A DNA stretch of 64,000 bases from positions 124,001 through 188,000 of the forward strand of contig NZ_QLLY01000003.1 in assembly GCF_003259365.1 (NCBI RefSeq), in the 5' to 3' direction. Source of the stretch: Streptomyces sp. PsTaAH-137. GTDB lineage: Bacteria; Actinomycetota; Actinomycetes; Streptomycetales; Streptomycetaceae. The position numbers were made by a program, and so were the translations under genes. The notes under the pieces are model-generated. The model was not told where the DNA came from, made no database searches, and saw only the letters and a program-made list of their open reading frames with translations. Of this stretch, positions 1 through 8,785 are shown in pieces; within the stretch, counting starts at the first letter, position 1; each line of letters begins with the position of its first letter.

Positions 1-936
1 CTTGGCCTCGGTGCCGACGCCGATGATGGTGGCCATCGCGTCGAAGAAGCCGGCGAGCACCAGGGTGAAGACGATCATGCCGACGGTCATGCCGCCGATG
101 GAGTCCCAGCCGCCGAACTCGACGTGGCCGAAGAGTCCGAAGTCGGGCATGGAGACGGCGCTGCCCGACAGCTCGGGCGGGCTGCCGCCCCAGACCTTGG
201 GGCTGAGGTCGAAGGCCGCGTTGACGATGACGGCGAGGATGGTGCCGACGACGATGCCGATCAGGATCGCGCCGGGGATGTTGCGCGCCTGGAGCATGAA
301 GATGAGCAGCAGGGTGACGCTGAAGAGCAGCACGGGCCAGCCGGAGAGCTGACCGCCGGTACCGAGGGTGACCGGGTTGCCCTTGCCGACGAACCCGGCG
401 TTGACCAGGCCGATCAGGGCGATGAACATGCCGATGCCGATGGTGATGCCGTGCTTCAGGGCGAGCGGTATCGCGTTCATGATGATCTCGCGGAGCCCGG
501 TGACGACGAGCAGCACGATCACGACGCCGTACAGCACGCACATGCCCATGGCCTGCGGCCACGTCATGTTGGGTGCCACCTGGGTGGCGAGGACTCCGGA
601 GACGGACAGTCCCGCGGCGAGGGCGAGCGGGACCTTGCCGACGAAGCCCATCAGGAGGGTGCACACGGCGGCGGCGAGCGCGGTGGCCGTGATCAGTCCG
701 GCGTGGCTGAGCTTGTTGCCGTCCACGTCGGGGCCGCCGAGCAGCAGCGGGTTGAGCAGGAGGATGTAACACATCGCCATGAAGGTGGTGATGCCGCCGC
801 GCACCTCACGCGCGAACGTCGAGCCTCGCTCGGAGATGTGGAAGTAGCGGTCGAGCCAAGACCGGCCGGAGGGCTGGCGCGTTCCCGCGCCCGCGTCCTC
901 CGCGGTGGTCTTCGGCTCCACGGACTGCTGGGTCAT
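1..936 (-). CDS. NCS2-family purine permease (AzgA-like), 3' end outside window
   Basis: About 312 N-terminal residues are visible; the C-terminus lies beyond base 1. After a charged 33-residue N-terminus comes the stretch ERGSTFAREVRGGITTFMAM, typical of the AzgA/GhxP branch of NCS2 guanine/hypoxanthine permeases, followed by a series of hydrophobic membrane spans rich in G and A. Family knowledge says these are proton-coupled nucleobase importers in the cytoplasmic membrane. It lies downstream of the xanthine dehydrogenase genes on the same strand, which fits purine uptake for catabolism. A strong hairpin in the 156-base gap suggests it has its own promoter or is reached only by read-through. 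The start is ATG at 934-936. The exact nucleobase specificity cannot be read from the sequence. Confidence 0.9.
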   Translation of the reverse strand, partial: MTQQSVEPKTTAEDAGAGTRQPSGRSWLDRYFHISERGSTFAREVRGGITTFMAMCYILLLNPLLLGGPDVDGNKLSHAGLITATALAAAVCTLLMGFVGKVPLALAAGLSVSGVLATQVAPNMTWPQAMGMCVLYGVVIVLLVVTGLREIIMNAIPLALKHGITIGIGMFIALIGLVNAGFVGKGNPVTLGTGGQLSGWPVLLFSVTLLLIFMLQARNIPGAILIGIVVGTILAVIVNAAFDLSPKVWGGSPPELSGSAVSMPDFGLFGHVEFGGWDSIGGMTVGMIVFTLVLAGFFDAMATIIGVGTEAK

Positions 937-1050
937 GGTGCCTCGTTTCCCAAGGTTCAAAGGGGCACCCGCGAACATCACGACGGAGCGCGGGTTTTGG
1001 GATGGCTGCACGACCCGGGGGACGGCCCGAGGCGCAAGTGGGGGGGGAGG

Positions 1051-1080
1051 CGGGGTGCCGGTACTGGGGCCGGCACCCCG
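1051..1080 (-). terminator. Hairpin terminator after xanthine dehydrogenase genes
   Basis: A perfect 11-bp inverted repeat (CGGGGTGCCGG and its complement) with an 8-base loop lies 13 bases beyond the stop codon of the molybdenum subunit. It separates the xdh genes from the permease. There is no T-tract, as is common in Streptomyces. Confidence 0.7.
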
Positions 1081-1092
1081 CGCTGGACGGGG

Positions 1093-3483
1093 CTAGGCCG
1101 AGGCCGTGCCCGTCAGGTGCTCGGGGCGGACCGGGGTCCGGTCGAGCTGGAGGCCCGTCGCGTTCCGGATGGCCGCGAGGACCGCCGGGGTGGACGACAG
1201 GGTCGGTGCCTCGCCGATGCCGCGCAGCCCGTACGGGGCGTGCTCGTCGGCGAGTTCGAGCACGTCGACCGGGATGGTCGGCGTGTCGAGGATCGTGGGG
1301 AGCAGGTAGTCCGTGAAGGAGGGGTTGCGCACCTTCGCGGTCTTGGGGTCGACGACGATCTCCTCCATCACCGCGATGCCCATGCCCTGGAGGGTGCCGC
1401 CCTGGATCTGGCCGACGACGGACAGCGGGTTGAGCGCCTTGCCGACGTCCTGGGCGCAGGCCAGTTCGATGACCTTGACCAGGCCGAGCTCGGTGTCGAC
1501 CTCGACGACGGCGCGGTGCGCGGCGAACGAGTACTGCACGTGCCCGTTGCCCTGCCCGGTGCGCAGGTCGAAGGCTTCGGTGGGGCGGTGCCGCCACTCC
1601 TCCTCGACCTCGACGGACTCGCCCTCCAGGACGTCGACGAGGTCGGCGAGGACCTCGCCGCCGTCGGTGACGACCTTGCCGCCCTCCAGGAGGAGTTCGG
1701 CGGTGGCCCAGGCCGGGTGGTAGGTGCCCATCTTGCGGCGCCCGATCTCCAGCACCTTCTCGCGCACCAGCTCGCAGGCGTTCTTGACGGCGCCTCCGGT
1801 GACGTACGTCTGCCGGGAGGCGGACGTCGATCCCGCCGAGCCGACCTGGGTGTCGGCGGGGTGGATGGTGACCTGGGCGACGCCCAGCTCGCTGCGGGCG
1901 ATCTGCGCGTGGACGGTGATGCCGCCCTGGCCGACCTCCGCCATGGCGGTGTGGACGGTGGCGACGGCCTCACCGCCGACCACCTCCATGCGCACCTTGG
2001 CGGTGGAGTAGTCGTCGAAGCCCTCGGAGAAGCCGACGTTCTTGATGCCGACGGCGTAGCCGACGCCGCGCACCACACCCTCACCGTGGGTGGTGTTGGA
2101 CAGGCCGCCGGGCAGCTGGCGCACGTCGGCGCCCTCGCTGGACTCCCACTGGCGCTCCATGGGCAGCGGCATCGCCTTGACGCGGCGCAGCAGTTCGGCG
2201 ACCGGCGCGGGCGAGTCGACCGGCTGTCCGGTCGGCATGATCGTGCCCTGCTCCATGGCGTTGAGCTGCCGGAACTCGACCCGGTCCATGCCGATGACGT
2301 CGGCGAGCTTGTCCATCTGCGCCTCGTACGCGAAGCACGCCTGGACCGCGCCGAAGCCGCGCATGGCGCCGCAGGGCGGGTTGTTGGAGTAGAGCGCGAT
2401 CGCCTCGATGTCGACGTCGTCGATGACGTACGGGCCGACGGACAGCGAGGAGGCGTTGCCGACGACGGCCGGGGAGGCCGAGGCGTAGGCGCCGCCGTCG
2501 AGCACGATCCGGCACTTCATGTGCGTGATCTTGCCGTCCTTCGTCACGCCGTGCTCGTAGTGCAGCTTGGCGGGGTGGCGGTGGACGTGCCCGAAGAAGG
2601 ACTCGAAGCGGTTGTAGACGATCTTGACGGGCTTGTCGGTGCGCAGGGCGAGCAGGCAGGCGTGGATCTGCATCGACAGGTCCTCGCGGCCGCCGAACGC
2701 GCCGCCGACGCCCGCCAGCGTCATGCGCACCTTGTCCTCGGGCAGGCCGAGCACGGGTGCGATCTGCCCGAGGTCGGAGTGCAGCCACTGGGTGGCGACG
2801 TACAGGTCGACGCCGCCGTCCTCGGACGGCACGGCGAGGCCCGACTCGGGGCCGAGGAACGCCTGGTCCTGCATGCCGAAGTAGTAGTCGCCGGTGACGA
2901 TGTGGTCCGCGCGCAGCGCGGCCTTCTCGGCGTCGCCGCGGACGATCGGCTGGCGGTGCACGATGTTCTGGTGCGGGACGTGGCCGGCGTGGTGGTCGTC
3001 GCGGCCCTCGTGGACGAGGATCGCGCCGGGCGCGGTCGCGGACGCCTCGTCGGTGATGACGGGCAGCTCGCGGTAGTCGACCTTGATCTTGGCGGCGGCG
3101 CGGCGCGCGGTCTCCGGGTGGTCGGCGGCGACGAGGGCGACGGGCTCGCCGTGGTGGCGGACCTTGCCGTGCGCGAGGACCGGGGTGTCCTTGAACTCCA
3201 GGCCGTACTTCTTCACGTCGGTCGGCAGGTCGTCGTAGGTGAGGACCGCGTAGACGCCCGGGGTGGCGAGCGCCTCGCCGGTGTCGATGGAGACGATCTC
3301 GGCGTGCGCGACCGGGGAGCGCAGGATCTGGCCCCACAGCATGTCCTCGTGCCACATGTCGGACGAGTACGCGAACTCGCCGGTGACCTTGAGGGTGCCG
3401 TCCGGGCGGAGCGTGGACTCGCCGATGCCGCCCTTGGTCTTCGATCCCTGGGTGACGTTGAAGGGGATTCCGGTGGTTGCCAT
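1093..3483 (-). CDS. Xanthine dehydrogenase, molybdopterin-binding subunit
   Basis: 796 residues, the normal length for a separate molybdenum subunit of a three-subunit xanthine dehydrogenase. It begins MATTGIPFNV and contains the usual family signatures, including an AGVGGAFGGRED-type loop near the middle, the AMRGFG loop and a C-terminal GIGEAP segment that contact the molybdopterin cofactor. It catalyses hydroxylation of hypoxanthine to xanthine and of xanthine to urate in the cytoplasm, with electrons passing to the 2Fe-2S and FAD subunits encoded immediately upstream. The start at 3481-3483 is preceded by a GGGGG ribosome site and lies 4 bases past the stop of the 2Fe-2S gene, so the genes are translationally coupled. 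Related aldehyde or CO dehydrogenases share the fold, but the PucR neighbour and purine permease favour purines. Confidence 0.93.
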   Translation of the reverse strand: MATTGIPFNVTQGSKTKGGIGESTLRPDGTLKVTGEFAYSSDMWHEDMLWGQILRSPVAHAEIVSIDTGEALATPGVYAVLTYDDLPTDVKKYGLEFKDTPVLAHGKVRHHGEPVALVAADHPETARRAAAKIKVDYRELPVITDEASATAPGAILVHEGRDDHHAGHVPHQNIVHRQPIVRGDAEKAALRADHIVTGDYYFGMQDQAFLGPESGLAVPSEDGGVDLYVATQWLHSDLGQIAPVLGLPEDKVRMTLAGVGGAFGGREDLSMQIHACLLALRTDKPVKIVYNRFESFFGHVHRHPAKLHYEHGVTKDGKITHMKCRIVLDGGAYASASPAVVGNASSLSVGPYVIDDVDIEAIALYSNNPPCGAMRGFGAVQACFAYEAQMDKLADVIGMDRVEFRQLNAMEQGTIMPTGQPVDSPAPVAELLRRVKAMPLPMERQWESSEGADVRQLPGGLSNTTHGEGVVRGVGYAVGIKNVGFSEGFDDYSTAKVRMEVVGGEAVATVHTAMAEVGQGGITVHAQIARSELGVAQVTIHPADTQVGSAGSTSASRQTYVTGGAVKNACELVREKVLEIGRRKMGTYHPAWATAELLLEGGKVVTDGGEVLADLVDVLEGESVEVEEEWRHRPTEAFDLRTGQGNGHVQYSFAAHRAVVEVDTELGLVKVIELACAQDVGKALNPLSVVGQIQGGTLQGMGIAVMEEIVVDPKTAKVRNPSFTDYLLPTILDTPTIPVDVLELADEHAPYGLRGIGEAPTLSSTPAVLAAIRNATGLQLDRTPVRPEHLTGTASA

Positions 3484-3487
3484 GGAC

Positions 3488-4075
3488 TCAGACCCCCTGA
3501 CTCGGAACGGAAGCGGACTGCCGGGCCGCGGCGAGCCGTACCGCGTCCATGATCTTCTCGTAGCCGGTGCAGCGGCACAGGTTGCCCGAGAGCGCCTCGC
3601 GGATGTCCGCGTCCGACGGGTTCGGGGTGCGCTCCAGCATCTCGTCGGCGGCGACGAGCAGGCCCGGGGTGCAGAAGCCGCACTGGACGGCGCCCGCGTC
3701 GATGAACGCCTGCTGGATCGGGGCGAGTTCGGTGCCCTCGCCGGTCTGCGAGTCGGTGCCCTTGGCGGACCAGCCCTGGGCCTCCTGGAGCGACGTACCG
3801 CAGGAACTGCCCGCGCAGGAACGCTGGTTGGCGAAGTCGGCGAGCCCCTCGACGGTGACGACCTCGCGGCCCTCGACCTGTCCGGCGGCGACCAGACAGG
3901 AACACACCGGAACCCCGTCGAGCCGGACGGTGCAGGAACCGCACTCGCCCTGCTCACAGGCGTTCTTGGAGCCGGGCAGGCCCATCCGCTCGCGCAGCAC
4001 GTACAGCAGGGACTCGCCCTCCCACACGTCGTCGGCTTCCTGCCGGCGGCCGTTGACCGTGAAATTGACGCGCAT
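3488..4075 (-). CDS. Xanthine dehydrogenase, 2Fe-2S subunit
   Basis: 195 residues. The N-terminal half is a plant-type ferredoxin domain with the motif CEQGECGSC and a further Cys; the C-terminal half has the CGFCTPG and CRCTGY motifs that hold the second cluster in the molybdenum hydroxylase family. It moves electrons from the molybdenum centre to FAD. The start ATG overlaps the TAA stop of the upstream FAD-subunit gene (TAATG), a sign of coupled translation. An insert of about 30 residues between the two domains, containing a CAGSSCG segment, is longer than in the shortest family members. Confidence 0.93.
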   Translation of the reverse strand: MRVNFTVNGRRQEADDVWEGESLLYVLRERMGLPGSKNACEQGECGSCTVRLDGVPVCSCLVAAGQVEGREVVTVEGLADFANQRSCAGSSCGTSLQEAQGWSAKGTDSQTGEGTELAPIQQAFIDAGAVQCGFCTPGLLVAADEMLERTPNPSDADIREALSGNLCRCTGYEKIMDAVRLAAARQSASVPSQGV

Positions 4076-4974
4076 TACGCGACTCCCTCCGTGCGTGCGG
4101 CGGTGCCGCGGTAGGACTCCCAGGCCCAGGTGAGCGTGCGCCGGGCCATGACGCCGACGGCGTGCCGGCGGTACGAGGCGGTGCCGCGTACGTCGTCGAT
4201 CGGGTTGCAGGCCGCGGCGCACAGGTCCGCGAACTGCTTGGCGACCGACGGGGTGATGATCTTGCCGTTGTCCCAGAAGCCGCCCTCGTCGAGCGCGGCG
4301 TTCAGGAACTGCTCGGCCTCCTTGGCGCGGACCGGGGTCGGCGCGGCGGAGCCGATGCCGGTGCGCACGGTCCGGTCCTCGGGGTGCACGGCGAGGCCGA
4401 AGGCGCACACGGCGATGACCATGGCGTTGCGGGTGCCGACCTTGGAGTACTGCTGCGGGCCCTGCGCCTTGGGCAGGTGCACGGCGCGGATCAGCTCGTC
4501 GGGCGCCAGGGCGTTGCGCTTCACGCCCGTGTAGAACTCGTCGATGGGGATCATGCGGGTGCCGCGCACCGACTCGGCCTCGACCTCGCAGCCGCCGGCG
4601 AGCAGCGCGGGGTGGGCGTCACCGGCCGGGGAGGCGGTGCCGAGGTTGCCGCCGACGCCGCCGCGGTTGCGGATCTGCGGCGAGGCGACGGTGTGCGAGG
4701 CGAGCGCCAGGCCGGGCAGCTCGGTGCGCAGCTCCTCCATGATCTTGGTGTACGGGACGGAGGCGCCGAGCCGGACCGTGCCGTCGGCTCCCTCTCCCAC
4801 CTCCCACTGGCTCAGCTCGCTGATGCGGTTGAGGTCGAGCAGGTACTCGGGCCGCCGGTGGTCGAAGTTGATCTCGACCATCACATCGGTGCCACCCGCA
4901 ATCGGCACAGCCGTGGGGTGCTCGGCCTTGGCGGCGAGCGCCTCCTCCCAGCTGGCGGGGCGAAGGAAGTCCAT
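4075..4974 (-). CDS. Xanthine dehydrogenase, FAD-binding subunit
   Basis: 299 residues, beginning MDFLRPASWEEALAAKAEHP, the usual N-terminus of the CoxM/FAD-binding domain family. The FAD-contacting segments AGGTDVMVEI and GGVGGNLGTASPAGD are present. It accepts electrons from the Fe-S subunit and passes them to NAD+ or another acceptor. It is the first gene of the xdh operon. A longer frame extends upstream, but the chosen ATG has an AGAGAG ribosome site and matches the family start. It is divergent from the pucR-type regulator across a 313-base gap that contains two dyads. Confidence 0.92.
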   Translation of the reverse strand: MDFLRPASWEEALAAKAEHPTAVPIAGGTDVMVEINFDHRRPEYLLDLNRISELSQWEVGEGADGTVRLGASVPYTKIMEELRTELPGLALASHTVASPQIRNRGGVGGNLGTASPAGDAHPALLAGGCEVEAESVRGTRMIPIDEFYTGVKRNALAPDELIRAVHLPKAQGPQQYSKVGTRNAMVIAVCAFGLAVHPEDRTVRTGIGSAAPTPVRAKEAEQFLNAALDEGGFWDNGKIITPSVAKQFADLCAAACNPIDDVRGTASYRRHAVGVMARRTLTWAWESYRGTAARTEGVA

Positions 4975-5287
4975 GAGCGGCTCTCTTCTTCGTAATCGTT
5001 CGGCGTCGTGCGTGGATCGTTCGGTGATCGTCTGGCGATGCGATCGAGCCACGGATGTGCGGATCACAGAGGCTCGTTCATGTGCTGTTCACGCGGAGTG
5101 GGCCCAGTACACAGGGGTGTACCGCACCTGGGTCAGTCACGGAAACCATGAAGGAGTTGGCTGACCAAGACGGGTGTCTTGTAGATTCGTATGAACGGAG
5201 GGCATCAGTAACCTCTCCGTTTCTCGTGGGAAACGGACGACGCACTCCCCCACGCACACTTCGAGACAGATCGGCGGCGACGAAGAC
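4975..5287. promoter_or_regulatory. Divergent promoter region between xdh operon and pucR
   Basis: This 313-base gap holds no supported gene. Two perfect dyads of identical geometry (6-bp arms, 4-base spacer) are visible: GTACAC-N4-GTGTAC at 5107-5122 and CAAGAC-N4-GTCTTG at 5166-5181. The second lies between a plausible -35 (TTGGCT, 5157) and -10 (TAGATT, 5182) for the regulator gene. Either could be the operator of the PucR protein; this is inference. Confidence 0.5.
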
Positions 5288-6967
5288 ATGCGGCTGCGCG
5301 CATTGCTGGACACGGACGCGCTGGGCCTCAGGCTCCTCGGCGGCGAGGAAGAGCTCGACCGTACCGTCCGGGGCGTGATGACCACGGACCTGCGGGACCC
5401 GAGCCGCTATCTGTCCGGCGGCGAGCTGGTCCTGACGGGTCTGGCCTGGCGCCGGGACGCGGCGGACTCGGAACCGTTCGTACGGATACTCAACGCGGCC
5501 GGGGTCACGGCCCTCGCGGCCGGCGAGGCCGAGCTGGGCGCCGTCCCCGACGATCTCGTCCAGGCGTGCGCCAAGCACCGCCTGCCGCTCTTCGCGGTGA
5601 ACGAGTCGGTGGCGTTCGCGACGATCACCGAGCACGTCGTGCGCCAGGTCTCCGGCGAGCGCGCGGGCGACCTCGCGGCGGTCGTGGACCGGCACCGGCG
5701 GCTGATGACGTCCGGGCCCACGGGCGGCGGCCCCGACGTCGTCCTCGACCTGCTCGGCAGCGACCTGGACCTGAGCGCCTGGGTGCTCTCCCCGGCGGGC
5801 CGGGCCATCGCGGGCTCCGGCGCCAGCGGGCCCGAGCTGCCCCCGGAGGTCTGCGCCCGGCTGGCCGCCGAGCACCTGTCGGCGACCCGCACCGGCCGCC
5901 GCGCCCCGCACCGCGTCACCGTCGACGGCAGCACCTACTCGCTCTTCCCGATCCGCTCCGGCGCCCGCGGCGCGGCCCTCGCGGGCTCCCGGGACGTGCG
6001 CGAGACGGTCCTGTCGGACTGGCTGCTCGCGGTCGAGGCGGACGCCGGGGACTGGCCCGAGGAGCGGCTCGACCTGCTCCAGGGCGTCACCCAGCTGATC
6101 TCGGTCGAGCGCGACCGGCGCGACGCGGCCCGTACGGTACGCCGCCGGCTCGCCCAGGAAGTCCTCGAACTGGTCCAGTCGGGCGCCGCCCCGGCCGAGA
6201 TCGCCGCCCGCCTGCGGGTCGCCGCGCCGGTGCTGCTGCCCGGCCTGGGCGCGGCCCCGCACTGGCAGGTCGTCGTGGCCAAGGTCGAGTGGGAGGGCGG
6301 TGACATCGAGGGCGGCCCGGTCGCCCAGTCCCTCCTGGAGGAGATCCTCGTCGATCCGCTGTCCTTCGGCCCGGAGCCGTCCGACCGGATCGCCGTGGCG
6401 CACACCGGCGACGAGGCGATCGCGCTCGTCCCGCTGCCCGCGGTGCCCACCGAGGAGAACGGCGCGGAGCAGGGCCTGATCGCCGACACGCTGCTGGCCT
6501 CCGTACGGGATCCGCTGTCGGCGGGGCTCGCCGACGACGGGCGGCTCACCATCGGCGTGAGCGCCGCCGTGCACTCGGCCGAGGGGCTGCGCGGCGCCCT
6601 GGAGGAGGCCCGGCACGCCCGCCGGGTCGCGGGGGCCCGCACCGGCCTGGTCTGCGCGGCCGGCCACCAGGAGCTGGCCTCGCACGTGCTGCTCCTGCCG
6701 TTCGTCCCGGACGACGTGCGGCGCGCCTTCACCGCCCGGCTCCTGGACCCGCTGCGCGACTACGACCGCAAGCACCGCGCGGAGCTGATCCCGACCCTGG
6801 AGGCGTTCCTCGACTGCGACGGCTCGTGGACCCGCTGCGCCTCGCGGCTCCACCTCCACGTCAACACGCTGCGGTACCGCGTCGGCCGGATCGAACAGCT
6901 GACGAACCGTGATCTCTCGCGCCTGGAGGACAAGTTGGACTTCTTCCTGGCCCTGCGGATGAGCTGA
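5288..6967 (+). CDS. PucR-family transcriptional regulator
   Basis: 559 residues. The N-terminal 120 residues match the purine catabolism regulator-like domain (DPSRYLSGGELVLTGLAW), the middle is a GGDEF-like CdaR region, and the C-terminal 60 residues form the PucR helix-turn-helix (LHLHVNTLRYRVGRIEQLT). Family members sense purine-breakdown signals or nitrogen status and control permease and xanthine dehydrogenase genes. Its divergent position next to the xdh operon makes that operon the obvious target, but the direction of control, activator or repressor, is not shown. The start ATG at 5288 has an upstream ACGAAGAC that is only weakly ribosome-site-like. Confidence 0.92.
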   Translation: MRLRALLDTDALGLRLLGGEEELDRTVRGVMTTDLRDPSRYLSGGELVLTGLAWRRDAADSEPFVRILNAAGVTALAAGEAELGAVPDDLVQACAKHRLPLFAVNESVAFATITEHVVRQVSGERAGDLAAVVDRHRRLMTSGPTGGGPDVVLDLLGSDLDLSAWVLSPAGRAIAGSGASGPELPPEVCARLAAEHLSATRTGRRAPHRVTVDGSTYSLFPIRSGARGAALAGSRDVRETVLSDWLLAVEADAGDWPEERLDLLQGVTQLISVERDRRDAARTVRRRLAQEVLELVQSGAAPAEIAARLRVAAPVLLPGLGAAPHWQVVVAKVEWEGGDIEGGPVAQSLLEEILVDPLSFGPEPSDRIAVAHTGDEAIALVPLPAVPTEENGAEQGLIADTLLASVRDPLSAGLADDGRLTIGVSAAVHSAEGLRGALEEARHARRVAGARTGLVCAAGHQELASHVLLLPFVPDDVRRAFTARLLDPLRDYDRKHRAELIPTLEAFLDCDGSWTRCASRLHLHVNTLRYRVGRIEQLTNRDLSRLEDKLDFFLALRMS

Positions 6968-7080
6968 CGCGCAACCCCCGGCGTTTGTGAATTCTTTCAC
7001 CCATCCTCTTGGCCGCGCGCCGTGATCCGTGCTGAGATGCCTCATCAACTCGGCTCGATGGCGTGCTCGGGGAGGGCAAC

Positions 7081-7857
7081 GTGGCGCATCCCGCCATGTC
7101 TGGTACCGGAACGAACGCAGGGGACGATCCACTCCAGACCGCGGTGTGGCGGCTGCGCTCGCGCGGCTGCTGGGCCGACGCGGCGGCGCTTCTCGACCGG
7201 CATGCGGTCGGCGACCCGGCCGCCGCGCTCCAGCGGGCCGCGCTGCTCGGGGAGCGCTGCCTGTACACGGAGCAGGGCTGGGCCGAGGCCGAGGACGCGC
7301 TGCGGGCCGCCGAGGCGCTGGCCCACACCGACGAGGAGCGGGGCGCCGCGGCCTGTGAGCGGGGGCAGCTCGCCTATGCCGCCACGTTGCTCAAGGTCCG
7401 GGACCGGGTCGACGAGGCCCGCTCGGCGTTCGGGCGGGCGGCCGCGTTGATCGCTCCCGGAGCCGCCGGGCGGGCGCTGCTCGATTTCCGGCGGGGGCTG
7501 ATGGCGGAGAACCTCTCCGACGCGCCGCAGGCCGCCCGTGCCGCGTACCGCCGCGCCCATGCCGGGGCGACGGCCCACAACGATCCCCTGCTGCTCTCCT
7601 TCACCTGGCGGCATCTGGCCGGGCTCGCGCTGCGGGAGGGGGAGCTGGCCGAGGCCCGCCGGGGGTTCGCGGAGTCGCTGCGGCTCCGCGAGGAACTGGG
7701 CTATCTCGTCGGTACCGCCCCGGCCCTGGTCTCCCTCGCCGAAGCCGAACCCGAACCGGAGACCAAGGCCCGCCTGACCGCCGAGGCCACCCGCCTCTTC
7801 CGCCTCCTGGGCGGCGTCCCGACCTGGCTGGCAGGCATCCTGCCTGCGGCGGCGTAG
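7081..7857 (+). CDS. TPR-like repeat protein of unknown function
   Basis: 258 residues from GTG 7081, chosen because a strong GGGGAGGG lies 4 bases upstream; a GTG at 7063 and an ATG at 7096 are alternatives. The sequence is almost entirely alpha-helical and alanine-rich with tetratricopeptide-like spacing (for example GWAEAEDALRAAEALAHTDE and GELAEARRGFAESLRLREEL). No catalytic motif, signal peptide or membrane span is seen. It is likely a cytoplasmic scaffold or adaptor. Neighbours give no functional hint; it is separated from pucR by 113 bases and converges with a GntR regulator. Confidence 0.7.
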   Translation: MAHPAMSGTGTNAGDDPLQTAVWRLRSRGCWADAAALLDRHAVGDPAAALQRAALLGERCLYTEQGWAEAEDALRAAEALAHTDEERGAAACERGQLAYAATLLKVRDRVDEARSAFGRAAALIAPGAAGRALLDFRRGLMAENLSDAPQAARAAYRRAHAGATAHNDPLLLSFTWRHLAGLALREGELAEARRGFAESLRLREELGYLVGTAPALVSLAEAEPEPETKARLTAEATRLFRLLGGVPTWLAGILPAAA

Positions 7858-7912
7858 CTGTTCGTCACGGCCGGCGCAGCGCCCCGGCAGGGGCAGGGCC
7901 GGGACGGGCCGC

Positions 7913-8644
7913 TCACGGAGTGTGGAAGTGGGCGTTCAGGACCGCCTGGAGGGCCGGGGCGTCCTGCGCCTCCAGGGCATCGAGGAGCAGCACGTGGTGC
8001 CCGGCGTCGACCGCGAGGTCACACGCCGACCAGACCACCCGGCGCCGAAGATCATCGGCAACCCGCACCAGCTCCTCGTTCCCGGCGAGCCCCAGCACGG
8101 CCCGATGAAACGCCCGGTCCACCTCGGCATACCGCGCGACATCCCCGCAGACGGCCGCGGCGACGGTCTCCTCGGCGGCGGGCCGCAACGAGGCCCACCG
8201 CGACACCGGCACCGCGCGGGCGAGCCGCAGCACGACCGGCACCTCGATGAGCGCCCGCACCTCGGCGAGCTCGGCCAGCTCCCGGGCCGACCGCTCGGCC
8301 ACCCGGAACCCCCGGTTCGGCACGACCTCGACGGCCCCCTCGCGGGCCAGCAACTGCATCGCCTCGCGCACGGGCGTGGCCGAGACCCCGAACCGCTCAC
8401 CGAGGACCGGCGCCGAGTACACCTCGCCGGGCACCAGCTCACCGGAGAGCAGCGCGGCCCGCAGCGCGTCGAGGACCTGCCCGCGCACCGACGTCCGCAC
8501 GACAGGGACCCGCGGCGCGGGCGGCTCGCTGTGCGTGTGCTCACCGCGGCTGCGCTCGGAGGGCGAGGCCGACCCGGCGCGCTGCTCCGGCACCGCGAAA
8601 GGCGCCACGCGCGGTCTGGCCTGCTCCACCCCGGTCATCCCCAT
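7913..8644 (-). CDS. GntR-family regulator, FCD (FadR) subfamily
   Basis: About 243 residues. After a Ser/Pro-rich N-terminus of about 55 residues, the winged helix begins at VRGQVLDALRAALLSGELVP and ends PNRGFRVAE. The C-terminal all-helical FCD ligand domain follows, with the metal-binding-type pattern D-x3-H (DRAFHRAV) and a terminal HFH. The start ATG at 8642-8644 has AGGAA about 9 bases upstream; an ATG at 8681-8683 would add 13 residues but lacks a ribosome site. The ligand is unknown. It is divergent from the FhuF-like gene, but the iron box suggests that gene is controlled by iron rather than by this protein. Confidence 0.88.
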   Translation of the reverse strand: MGMTGVEQARPRVAPFAVPEQRAGSASPSERSRGEHTHSEPPAPRVPVVRTSVRGQVLDALRAALLSGELVPGEVYSAPVLGERFGVSATPVREAMQLLAREGAVEVVPNRGFRVAERSARELAELAEVRALIEVPVVLRLARAVPVSRWASLRPAAEETVAAAVCGDVARYAEVDRAFHRAVLGLAGNEELVRVADDLRRRVVWSACDLAVDAGHHVLLLDALEAQDAPALQAVLNAHFHTP

Positions 8645-8739
8645 CGCCGCCGTTCCTAGCCGTTCGTCGCTCTTTGTCCCCATCCCAACCCAGAACCATA
8701 GGGGCCCCGGCCCGCAGTTCAAACCCCGAAAACGTCGGG

Positions 8740-8758
8740 TAAGGTAAGGCTTACCTGC
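8740..8758 (+). promoter_or_regulatory. Iron box (DmdR/IdeR-type operator)
   Basis: TAAGGTAAGGCTTACCTGC matches 14 of 19 positions of the actinobacterial iron-box consensus as I recall it. Its core AGGTAAG-G-CTTACCT (8742-8756) is a perfect dyad. It lies 27 bases before the start of the FhuF-like gene, where a bound Fe(II)-DmdR1/IdeR dimer would block transcription when iron is plentiful. Confidence 0.8.
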
Positions 8759-8785
8759 AAACGATCCCGATTCGGTGGTCCCTGC

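Noticed and set aside
124..3552. Very long open frame antisense to the xanthine dehydrogenase genes
   Set aside because: It mirrors real codons on the other strand and has low-complexity Arg/Asp/Val-rich composition with no domain; it is an effect of high G+C.
7063..7080. Earlier GTG start of the TPR-like gene
   Set aside because: It would place the strong GGGGAGGG ribosome site inside the coding sequence; GTG 7081 fits better.
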